Assembly (NCBI GenBank): GCA_028583605.1
Contig: CM053337.1
Location: 27,638,162-27,702,161, forward strand
Source of the DNA: Dastarcus helophoroides
Taxonomy: Eukaryota; Arthropoda; Insecta; Coleoptera; Bothrideridae
Direction of reading: 5' to 3'
DNA: 64,000 bases
Each line of letters opens with the position of its first letter. The stretch's first letter is position 1. Of the stretch, positions 54,756-63,815 are shown in pieces. Below the pieces are notes generated by a model. It was not told where the DNA came from and searched no databases. It saw nothing but the letters and a program-made list of their open reading frames with translations. The translations under genes and the position numbers were made by a program.

Positions 54756-55490
54756 CAACCTTTGTTGTGTTTTTTAATCTTTCTTGGTTTTAGAGGAAAA
54801 GATTTGTATTTTAATTTTTAAAAATAACCAAGGACCAGTCCGTTTCACCAAAAAAAGGTCATTTTAAGAAAGATTTAGGGTGGATTTTCTCTTAAAAAAA
54901 TAAATTTGTAAGTCAAATTTTGAGAAAAAATAGAAATTTTGAAAAAAGGTAAATGTTAAAAATAAACTAAAATTTCAAGAAGTCTAATTTAAAAAAAAAC
55001 CTCATTTGTAAAAATACCTCTAAACCAGAAAAATATCGAACATAAAAAAAATCAAAATTTCTTATAGAAAGTTAAACTAAAGAAAAGTTCTAGTTTTGGG
55101 AATAAAATCGAACCAAAAAAATAAAAAAATTTATCGAATCGAAAAGTTGTAATTTGCACAAATATAAATTTTGTTAAAAACAATTTTGAGAGAAAAATCG
55201 AAATATCGCATGAATAAAGCAATTTAAAAAACAAAACGAATGTTTCAAAAATTGCGATTTAAAAAACTTATGGAAAAATTGAAAGCTTCCGAAAAAGATT
55301 AATTTTGAAAGAAAGTCGAAATTTCCAGAAAAAATCAAAATTTAGATAAAAGTCTACGTAGGTAAGCACAAATTTAGAAAAAAATCCAAATGGTTTGGAC
55401 AAAGTCAGATACATTAAAAGCGCCAGAAAACAAGAAAGTTTGGGAACCACTGGTTTAAACTAGAATTCTCCAGTTTAAAGCTAAAATGGC

Positions 55491-56529
55491 GAAAAATGTC
55501 GCAAACTCAACTGTAAACTATAAACTCAACCCACGGGGTGCACACTTGGTTTTAGGAATAATTGTTGATCCATTCCGATCAGTGTCATAATAGTTGGTCC
55601 GTTGGCGAAAAAAGTTGCCCCTTCTTTGTGTAGATTATTGCTTTTTAATCTGGGGGTCGCGATCTATCCGACAAAATAAGATTTGTTACAGAAAATACTA
55701 TTATTATCCAGTGTTGCAAAATTAAATTACCAGTTTATAACAACTTGTCTAATTTGTGTTTGGAATAATTAATTAGTTTGGCTTTTTAGGGGGTTACGAT
55801 ACCAAAAACTATATCTTTTAACATTTTAACGTTTTTTTATTTGAAAGTCAAACACAGCTCAAGAAGATAATAGAAAAACTTTTATCCTAAACAATTTGTC
55901 AACCATTATTCCGCCTGAGATAATAATAGTTTAATGTAAGGTTTATTGCCTATTTTTATTTTTTAAATTCTTCAATTGTCTTAATCCAGCTGAGCATTTT
56001 CTTCCCACTAATAAAATAAGTAAATAGGAAGTTGATTACATACCATTACCAATTGCGTAATCTCGCATATATTACATTCTAATAAGCATTTAATAATTAA
56101 TGTGTTGCCATAATCTTATTCCATGATATTATTGTTACTGTATTTTAAAAACAATCAACGCTTTATCAATGACATCAACTGGGTTTTTTGTTTATGGGTT
56201 TCAAGCGTTTTCACGTACATCATTGTTATGCATGGCGATATTCTTATATACCTTAAGAAGACATTAGGTAACACCTAAAATGTACTGATGTCCAAAAGTT
56301 GTTCAATAATCGCAGATTTTATGTTTTTTTTTATTCTGCAGTTTGTCATTATTAATGCATAAGAAAATAAACACAATAACAATTATTAGTAGATATCATT
56401 GAAAAAATTTCATAGGTGAAAATAGATGACTTCACTGTGAATTATCTTTCCGCTAACAGTATTGGGATCTCATTTATTTGATTAGTTAAATTACAGCAAA
56501 ATTGAGTATTTTAGTTTTTACTGCCGTAA
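55491..56529. other. AT-rich intergenic DNA
   Basis: Nothing recognised. Confidence 0.4.
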
Positions 56530-56628
56530 TTTTGGTGGAATGGACATGTCCTTGGTTACCTTCAAAAATTGAAATAAAAATCTTGTCTCCTGAAACCAAG
56601 AAAAATTAAAAAACACAACAAAAGTTTG

Positions 56629-56669
56629 CTCTAACGCGTTTCGATAGCCAAGCTAACATCTTCAGAGAG
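56629..56669 (-). ncRNA. Hammerhead ribozyme motif (family B, best copy)
   Basis: Minus strand, 5' to 3': stem I CTCT (56669-56666), CTGAAGA (56665-56659), one extra T (56658), stem II GTTAGC/GCTATC with loop TTG (56657-56643), GAAA (56642-56639), self-complementary ACGCGT (56639-56634), T as the cleavage-site base (56633), and stem I AGAG (56632-56629). Stem I pairs 4/4 and stem II 5/6. The predicted cut is between 56633 and 56632. The extra base before stem II and the two-strand stem III are departures from the textbook type I fold. Stem III would have to form between two copies. Confidence 0.65.
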
Positions 56670-56676
56670 ATACTGA

Positions 56677-56714
56677 CTGAAGATTGATAGCTTGGCTATC
56701 GAAACGCGTTAAAG
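56677..56714 (+). ncRNA. Hammerhead ribozyme motif (family B, plus arm), stem I lost
   Basis: CTGAAGA (56677-56683), extra TT, stem II GATAGC/GCTATC with TTG loop (perfect 6 bp, 56686-56700), GAAA (56701-56704), ACGCGT (56704-56709), T (56710). The upstream stem I strand has decayed. Confidence 0.6.
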
Positions 56715-57080
56715 CAACCATTGCTGTTATTTTTAATCTTTCTTGGTTTCAGGGGACAAGATTTGTATTTCAATTTTTACTGCTGAACCATAAGCGAAAA
56801 AGAAATCCTAAGCAAACCCAACACAGTTTGAGTTATTTGTAATAAAAAACAAAAAAAATGGATCCACTTTTTTGCATTTTACTTGACGAATTATCATTGG
56901 TAGAGATTTTTAATAAATACATTATCAGAGCCATATCATAACAAGCTTCATTCATTGCCGGTAGGAGTATTAGCCCTCCGAGTAGTTACTTCTGTTGGTT
57001 CTATTATTTAATAGCCCTTGGAGTAGTTATTTCTGTTGGCTCTATTATTTAATATCGCCCTTATCAGGGCTATTGTCCCC

Positions 57081-57120
57081 ATCCATCTGATAAGCTCCAA
57101 CAGCAGCACCGGTCATGGAT
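57081..57120 (+). ncRNA. Hammerhead motif, unit 1 (core damaged)
   Basis: Stem I ATCCAT (57081-57086) pairs 6/6 with ATGGAT (57115-57120). CTGATAA replaces CUGAUGA. Stem II GCTCCAACAGCAGC is intact. The GAA of the GAAA box is deleted. The stem III palindrome ACCGGT (57108-57113) and cleavage base C (57114) are kept. Predicted inactive. Confidence 0.65.
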
Positions 57121-57357
57121 TTACAGAGAATACTGTGCCTGCAGATAGTCAGGACGTGTTCTTAGCAAAGACTGTGATGTCGTTGTAGCACAATAACATT
57201 AGTGTAAGATGAAGCATTTTATGTTATAGAGTAAATCCAACTAAAGCCAAGAAGGGCTAACACTGTAAGACAGTGCCGGTAGGGGCCCTAGCCCTCAAAG
57301 GAGTTGTTCCTATTGGATGTATTATTTAATGTCACCCTTATCAGAGCTATTGCCTGC

Positions 57358-57400
57358 ATCCACCTGATGAGCTCCAATAGCAGCGAAACCGATCGTGGAC
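57358..57400 (+). ncRNA. Hammerhead ribozyme, unit 2
   Basis: Stem I ATCCAC (57358-57363) pairs with GTGGA (57395-57399), 5 bp. Then CTGATGA (57364-57370), stem II GCTCCAATAGCAGC (GCT/AGC plus C-G, loop CAATA, 57371-57384), GAAA (57385-57388), stem III ACCGAT (57388-57393, one base off self-complementarity) and C (57394) as the cleavage-site base. The predicted cut is between 57394 and 57395. The canonical type I core, and the CAAUA-type stem II loop, resemble the Schistosoma hammerhead. Both units have the cut site 280 nt apart. Confidence 0.78.
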
Positions 57401-57440
57401 TGATAGAAAATGCTATGCCTGCAGAGTCAGTGTGTTCCAA

Positions 57441-57992
57441 GTATATGTACAACATTAAAAATAGTCACTATTTTCGAAAAAATATCAAATCGAAAATTTG
57501 AAAGCCAATTTCCAAAAAAGCGGGAATTTAAAAAATTAAAAAAAGTAAACATTTTCAAAAAATAAGAGATTTTAAAAATCAGTTTACATTTTTAAAAATG
57601 TTAAAATTTAGATGGAATGAAAATTTCTGTACAGTTGAATGTTTGAAAATAAGACCAATTTTTCAAAAAATTTCAAATTTACAAAAAACGTTTAAATTTT
57701 AGAGTTGAAATTTTAAATAAAAGAGAACATTTTCCAAAAATTGAAGAGTTTGGAAAAAGTTGAAATTTTTAAAAAAAGTTAAAATTTTGAAAAAGTCGAA
57801 AGTTTTGAAATCGAAAATTTTTAAAACAATCGAAATTTAGAAAGTTGAAATTTATAAAACAAGCTAAAATTTTTTAAAAACACAAAAAATGTCAATATTT
57901 TGACATGGACAAAAAATGTCAATATTTTGACATTCTTCAAAAAATGACAAACGTTTTAACAAATTTTAAGATTTTTCAAAAAGTTTTTCTTA
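57441..57992. repeat. A-tract DNA
   Basis: Quasi-periodic A-rich words. Contains ACAAAAAATGTCAATATTTT followed by GACAT, tandemly duplicated at about 57,884-57,932. No gene. Confidence 0.65.
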
Positions 57993-59850
57993 TGTTCAAT
58001 CCACTCGCAAAGGATAACCCTATTATGCCTTCAAAGCACCGCGAGTAGGATGCGGAAACAAGGATAGATGGCGATGAACCGCCTTCTTAAACAAGGATAG
58101 GTTGTAAGTTTTGGGGAAAATTTCGTTCGGTAACGAGTTCCACAGCTTGAACGTTCTATAGAAAAAAAGTTATGCTGAACCGCATAGGAATTTGCTGTCT
58201 CCCACTGTCTTGTTTGCCCTTGGGGGGATCAATCCTATTAGTTCCTGTGAGCATCTTCCTTAAAACTACTTGTAGAAAAGAGATAAGACACCAACCATTC
58301 GCCTGTGTTCTAGTGTTTCGAGAGAATCGGTCAATCTCTAGTCATCAATAAGGCGAAATGCTCTTCTCTGAATTGAATCCAAAAGAGCTAAAGTGTTCTT
58401 TGGGGCTGAACTCCAAACATGAGAAGAGTATTTTTAGCTTAAGCTTTGTATAGTATAAATAGCTGCTCGGATGAGACGTACTTTTTAGCTCTAAAAAAAA
58501 TCCTAGCTTCTGAGAGGCGGATTTGGCAATGGTGCGCACATGATCGTTCCAAGAGAAATTAGTGCTCGCATTCACTCCTAGGATATACAGATTAGATCCC
58601 ATTGCGCCCATTGGTATGTTAGTTGCATTATCCCTTGATGTTTTCTTATAGAAGCCGCGACCTGAGTTTTTGAAGCGTTGAAGTCAATCAGATTTTTCTT
58701 ACCACATTTCAGAATGATTTCGAGATCCTAAATGATAATCTGTATCCGCTGTTCCCTTAGTCGATCGAAGCAACGACGGATAATGGATTATCGGAGAAAA
58801 AGATGACACAATGTTACTATCATTTGCGTAGCTGTATATCGGATTGAAACTTAAAGTTAAGAGATTGTTTATGTGTATCAGAAACAGAGTACGAAACAGG
58901 ACAGACCCCTGAGGCACCTCTGCATTAATCGCAAATGTCTCGGATGAGATGTCATCGACGACGACCTGAAGAGATCTGTCAGCTAGAAAACTGGATATCA
59001 AATGACAGAGTCCAGGAGGAAGACCAGAGGATGTTAATTTACAGAGAAGAGATCGGTGCCACGCTCTGTCGGAGGCTTTTAAAATATCCAATACTACAGT
59101 TTTAGCCTCACCATATTTTTCCATAGTTGAGTTACAAATATAAGTAACATAGGCCAGTAGATCGCCAGTTGAGCTTTATTGTCTGAAACCGTATTGCCTG
59201 TCCGAGATGATTCTATTCTCCTTCAGATGTTTGAGAATCTCGATGCTGATAACCTTTTCCATTACTTTAGCCAGATTTCTTTTACTTTTTTGGGGACAGG
59301 CTGCACCATAGCAGATTTCGAGATGTTAGGAAACACATCTTTCTTGTAAGAAAGTCTGAGCAATTTGGTTAGGACAGGAGTCAGCTCTGGAGAGCACTTC
59401 CTAAGAACAATAGCAAGGATATTATCAAGACCAGAAGCTTTCGATGTATCGAGCTCGAGAAGAATCTTCCTGACTGTGCGTTGTCTGAAAACATCTTCAG
59501 GCATCGAAGTGCCAACCTTAGGAAAAATAAGAGGATTTGCGTTTCGAGAATCAAGGTTAAAATTTTCAGCAAACATTAAAACTAGCAGGTCAGCCTTTTC
59601 CTTGGAAGTAGTCGCAATTGTTATTGTCATCGAGTAAAGGTAAAAAATTTGAAGATGTAAAATTCTTTTCAATTGACTTTGCAAACCTCCAAAAGAACTT
59701 ATAAACGTTTGGACCATTTACAAAAATTTCGTGCATTTATAAAAATGGTCCGACTCTCGACTGAGAGATTATTTCTCCAACGACGATATGCAGGATTTTT
59801 GTAGAAGACAGCCCGAGTTCAACTATGGTTTACTGGAGGCAAACTTATTT
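57993..59850 (-). mobile_element. Non-LTR retrotransposon (LINE copy c)
   Basis: The longest copy of the LINE family, reading on the minus strand from about 59,850 to 57,993, where it shares with copy a the 3'-terminal GCGAGTGGATT block. It begins in the region between endonuclease and RT (a segment matching 60-170 of copy a), so it is 5'-truncated. Confidence 0.88.
58060..59717 (-). pseudogene. LINE ORF2 reverse transcriptase remnant (best copy)
   Basis: Minus strand. 59717-59262 encodes the start of the RT module (KILLELDTSKASGLDNILAI, the LKxxKAxGxD motif; PELTPVLTKLLRLSYKKDVF). After a break, 59124-58699 runs EKYGEAKTVVLDILKASDRA (motif A, degraded), HLISSFLADRSLQVVVDD, VPQGSVLFRTLFLIHINNLL and IYSYANDSNIVSSF, with YADD reading YAND. 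58611-58345 gives FSWNDHVRTIAKSASQKLGF. Towards 58,100 the WNSLPNEIFPK-type C-terminus follows. Fewer lesions than copies a and b. Confidence 0.85.
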
Positions 59851-59859
59851 TGAAAATGA

Positions 59860-60240
59860 GGAATTAAGCATTCCACGTGAAACATCCAGACCTATGTGGA
59901 TTCGTATTAACGAACATAAAAATTACCTAAGTAAGGGAGATTTTTCAAAATCGAAAATTTGCGAACACTCCTTTTGATACGATCACAGAATTCAGTGGAC
60001 AAAATCCTGCAATATTGGCAGAGAAACACATTATAAAAAAATAAAACTTAAAGAAGCAGCTTTAACTTTACTAAATGGAGATAACTGTGTCGCGAATTGT
60101 TAGATTGATATAAACGGTATGTGGCTCCCATTGCTAAAACGAGAAAAACAACTGGGTCGCCTTAGAATCACCTAGGGAATAACGTAATAAACTGTCAGAA
60201 TTACTTTCTGACAGCTGACACAAATCTGTAAAGGAATAAA
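59860..60240 (+). pseudogene. Penelope GIY-YIG endonuclease, C-terminal part (second PLE)
   Basis: RPMWIRINEHKNYLSKGDFS at 59888-59947 is the RIxEHKxxxxKGD segment of the PLE endonuclease. In other frames it continues ICEHSF, then DHRIQWTKSCNIGRETHYKK (about 59961-60035), the H-x-I-x-W-x-x-A block, then KLKEAALTLLNGDNCVAN (60045-60100) and MWLPLL (60120-60136). The GIY half and the RT are absent. A hammerhead motif lies just downstream, as in known PLE terminal repeats. Confidence 0.7.
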
Positions 60241-60249
60241 TTTGAATTG

Positions 60250-60296
60250 ATTTTCTGACGACGGTCAGAGAATAACACTGCCCGAAACGTTAAAAT
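60250..60296 (+). ncRNA. Hammerhead ribozyme motif in PLE 3' region (family C)
   Basis: Stem I ATTTT (60250-60254) pairs 5/5 with AAAAT (60292-60296). CTGACGA (60255-60261), one extra C (60262), stem II GGTCAG/CTGCCC with one mismatch (60263-60283), GAAA (60284-60287), self-complementary ACGT (60287-60290), cleavage-site T (60291). The predicted cut is between 60291 and 60292. Shares the extra base before stem II with family B. The A/T-only stem I makes it weaker than the 57.36-kb copy. Confidence 0.65.
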
Positions 60297-60539
60297 TTTA
60301 AATAATCTTGTTGTTATTTATTTTTTACGTCGTTTAAATTTTAATATAGTTTTAAGTGTTTTTCAGTCCAATTGACAAACCAAGATCCAACGCAATCGCT
60401 GTTTGCGGCAATCTATAACAGATTGCCATTCCTTAATAGAAGATACTGAAATTTAGAATTGTGAAAGGAGGGACCGGCGAAGAAAAAACCAATAAAACTG
60501 CATACAAATCGAAAAGAAATGTTAATTTCCATTACATCC

Positions 60540-61309
60540 AATTTTAAATAAAGTCAAAATTTTTAAAGTCTGAATATTGAAGAAGAGCCAACATCATTAG
60601 AAAAGTCGAAATTTTTTTAAAAAGACCAATTTTCAAGTCATTTATCTTTGGAGAAAGGCGAAGTTTTGAATAGTTTAAGCTTTGAAACAACCGTCAAACA
60701 TTTTTTAAGAAACTTAAAATTTTCACAAAATTATAATTTTGAAAAATGATTAAAATTATTTAAAGAGTAAAAACTTTCAAAAACGTCTCAATTTTGGAAA
60801 AAAGTCAACATTTAAAAAAAAATTTCAAAATTTTGCAAAACAATCGAAAATTCCAAAATAATTTGACATTTAAAAAAAAATGTGACGCTTTAAATGAATC
60901 AAATTTCTCAAATGAAATTTCAATTTAAAAAAAAACAAAATTAAATAAAATCGAAAGTTTGCAAAAAGTCGAAATTTCGAAAAAAATTCAAATTTAAAAA
61001 ATAGTCAACATTTTTAAGAATCAACATGTTCAACATTTAACAATTTTTAAAAAATTTCAAATTTTCAAGAAAGAAATTTTCAAAAGGTTGAAAATTTAAA
61101 AAAACTGACATTTTAAAAACAGTTTAGGTTTCAAAAGTTTTACATTTTTAAAAAATTACGAAATTTCAGAGAGTAGAATTTTTTTAAAATGCCAATATTT
61201 TCAAAAAAACCAATATTTTAAAACTACTAAACTTTAGAAAAAATGAAAACCCTGAAAAATCGAAATTTTTAAAAATCTAAAATTTTTTGAAAGAGTTGGT
61301 CAAGTCGGC
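60540..61309. repeat. A-tract DNA
   Basis: Quasi-periodic A-rich words; no gene. Confidence 0.7.
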
Positions 61310-61830
61310 AGGATTTTACCGCCCATGACTATATTTGTTACATTATCCCCTGATATTTTCTTAGAGAAAACCGCAGTATCAGTTTCTGAGGCGTTGACGT
61401 GTACCAAATTTTTCTTAGACTATTCCAGAACGGTTTCGAGATCTCAATTAATTATATACATCTGATGTTCCTTTAGGCGATCTGAAGCAGCGACGAATAA
61501 TGGTTTGTCGGAAAAAAAGACGACATCAGGCTAGTATTATCAGCAAAGCTGTATATTGGATTGGGAGTTAAAGTTAAGAGATCGTTTATGTGCAACAGAA
61601 ATAGAATAGGAGACAGGACTTACCCCTGAAGCACTCCAGCATTAATCGCAAATGTCTCGGATGATATGGCATCAACGACGACCTAAAGAGATCTCTCAGC
61701 GAAAAACTAGATATCAAATGACAGAGTCCAGGAGGCAGACCATAGATGTTAATTTGATCAGAAGAGAATCGTTGGCGAATGCTTTTGAGATATCCAACGC
61801 CATAATCTTAGCCTTACCTGATTCAAATAG
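61310..61830 (-). mobile_element. Non-LTR retrotransposon (LINE copy d), central fragment
   Basis: Minus-strand fragment of the LINE a-c family covering RT motif A through the region after YADD (for example TATCGGATT-equivalent at about 61,555 and GAGTCCAGGAGGCAGACCA at ~61,725). Both ends are lost. Frames are heavily broken. Confidence 0.85.
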
Positions 61831-62026
61831 TTTTATTACGTTTATTTAAATTTATTTTATAAATGACACAGTATATTTGATCGACAGCACAACCTATAAC
61901 TATCTTAGAGCTTTACAGGAATCTGCTGCATCTGATTCTTTATTAAAGACAGAGACAAATTTAAATAATAAAATAAAACACACCTATTTATCGAATTAAC
62001 AAATTAAAAAGCTCTCTCTAATCATA

Positions 62027-63190
62027 CAGGGTGATTCAGTTATAATGGCATTAATTTTAGAGGAAGATAGAGAAAAATGTGTATAATACGAATACGTGAT
62101 TTAAAAAATTTTTTCCAGGTAAATTTACGTCAAAAAAAAAAGTTTAAAATCATAATTTAAATCTCTTTTTGAGCAATCAATGACTTCAAAGCTCCAAGGC
62201 CCAGATAAATAGAAAAAAGAAGAATTACGGCTGCGGAGTTGAAACTCGGGCGAAACAAATAAACAAAACATTGCTAAGTTATGTCTAAATGACAATACTA
62301 AAAACATTATTTGATTTGTTTTTTATATGAAAATCGGGTTACAACGAATTGCAGAAGATAGTTACGCCAAAATAAAAAAAAAGGTGAAATCGCGAGATAG
62401 ATGTAAACTTTGAAATCAACGCTGCAAGTAATAAGTTAAATTCGCTGTTGTGGGTGCAAGTGTTAAAAGTGGTTAATACTCGAAAGTTATTTCCCGACGT
62501 TCTATATTTTTTGACCCCCTGTGATACGATGGAAATTTTTTAAGCCATGTGTAGTTTACCTACGAATCTTCACTTTTTTCATGTGCCCGACAGGTCTAAA
62601 ATAGTTCGAAAAAGAGGCACTCGAGTATTAATGTAACTACACTACACCTATTCTAACTGTGGGCTATCGTTGACATTTTTTATAAACAACCTAATGTTAA
62701 CCAACGGTAATATGCGTCAAAATTAAATAAACCAGTGCGTCCTATCGTTATTTATTTTGTAGAACTAATATTTTAGTTTGAGTCGCCTACGTTGGCTTAT
62801 TTTTTGAATTTGCGTTTTAGTTTTAATCAGACCGATTGATTAACGAAACAAAAAATGGAGGAAGTTTTAAGTGTATGAAAATACAAATATTTATTCGTTA
62901 AAATAACTAATAGAGATTTGTTGCCCATTAATTAGCGATGTTTCGCCCCCGCCAGTCCGGCTTATCATTCCAGCTGGTGAGTAGATGCATAGAGTAAATG
63001 GTGGACGATGATCAGCGTCTGTTGCCACAAAGCATTTAAGATGGTCAATAGCGCCGGGATTTCGGTAGTTAATGGGTTGATTTGGATCTACTTTAAAAAG
63101 TCCAAAAAATTTTTTTTATCGATTTTCTGTCTTTACTAAGCCATCTGAACCCATAGTTAAAATTAATGCCATTATGACTGAATCACCCTG
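62027..63190. mobile_element. TIR element of ~1.16 kb, non-autonomous
   Basis: Inverted ends CAGGGTGATTCAGTTATAAT (left) and ATTATGACTGAATCACCCTG (right) continue for ~37 bp through GGCATTAATTTTA. The Tc1/mariner-like CAGGGTG terminus is shared with the MITEs at 11.6 and 51.6 kb. No transposase is visible inside. The interior at 62440-62640 resembles 36340-36610. Confidence 0.8.
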
Positions 63191-63454
63191 TTTTCCTGTC
63201 TTTCATTTTCCATTTCCACAGACTAAGTTGCTAGTAATAATTAATTTTATAAATATATATTAAGAAGTTTAAAGAGTTAAACTCTTTGAACGGCTTTGTA
63301 ACTTTTCTTTTTTTGTGATAAAATGCTCAGCTCAGTTAATGAAACGTGTTATAATCACGATTAAGAAAATTACGAATACAGTTGCATTAAACTTATCATC
63401 CTAAAATGTTAAAATGTTTCGAAATTTAAGTTTGATGATCTAAAGTAAATCGAA

Positions 63455-63815
63455 ATGTTCCAGTTTTTATGGTTTGTTGACAATTTTCTAAACAGTTTTT
63501 GAAATGCGACTACGTGATATTTAAATTTATTGAAAACATCACCTCATGACAGTTTTTTTTTTTTAATTTATTTAACATTTCTTCGGCCCAGTTGGGAAAT
63601 ATTTAAATTTTTATGGTTTGCTGACAATTTTCTAAACAGTTTTTGAAATGGGACTACGTGATATTTAAATTTATTGAAAACTGTCATGAGGTGATGTTTT
63701 CAATAAATTTAAATATCACGTAGTCGCATTTCAAAAACTGTTTAGAAAATTGTCAACAAACCATAAAAATTTCCAAACTGGTCCGAAGAAATGTTAAATA
63801 AATTAAAAAAAACTC
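63455..63815. repeat. Fold-back repeat with an extra copy of one arm
   Basis: The arms 63549-63680 and 63697-63815 are inverted copies (ACAATTTTCTAAACAGTTTT, GACTACGTGATATTTAAATT; CATTTCTTCGGCCCAGTTGG against CAAACTGGTCCGAAGAAATG). A third copy of the arm, in the same orientation as the left arm, precedes them at 63455-63545. The hairpin centre is TGTCATGAGGTGAT. Confidence 0.88.

Larger units (their letters stand above)
54570..54852 (+). repeat. Family B repeat, head-to-tail dimer (123-bp period)
   Basis: Two direct copies: GGGCTATCGAATCGC, TTAGAGCAACCTTTGTTGT, TCTTTCTTGGTTTCATGGG in the first, and TTGGCTAACGAAACGCG, TTAGACCAACCTTTGTTGTG in the second. Equivalent positions 54628 and 54751 are 123 bp apart. 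The second runs on to AACCAAGGACCAGTCCG (54852). Both hammerhead cores are mutated. Confidence 0.85.
54162..55490. repeat. A-tract DNA
   Basis: Quasi-periodic A-rich words on the plus strand, interrupted by the family B dimer at 54570-54852. No gene. Confidence 0.7.
56530..56787. repeat. Family B repeat, head-to-head inverted pair
   Basis: A minus copy (56530-56670) and a plus copy (56677-56787) mirror each other through AACGCGTTTCGATAGCCAAG and CTTGGCTATCGAAACGCGTT, and through the flanking CCTGAAACCAAGAAA / TTTCTTGGTTTCAGG words. The centre is at about 56673. Each arm carries a hammerhead motif, the minus one best preserved. Confidence 0.9.
56957..57440 (+). repeat. Retrozyme-like direct dimer with hammerhead motifs
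   Basis: TGCCGGTAGG starts at about 56957 and 57271. The shared blocks CTTATCAGNGCTATTGNC, ATCCANCTGATNAGCTCCAA and TGCCTGCAGA are spaced 277-280 bp apart. The first unit contains an extra nested ~45-bp duplication (GTAGTTACTTCTGTTGG twice, 56980-57053), which accounts for the larger spacing of the unit starts. There is no coding capacity. GC is higher than in the flanks. The layout (short non-coding tandem units, one type I hammerhead each) is that of retrozymes, whose RNAs are excised by the ribozymes and circularise. Confidence 0.75.
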
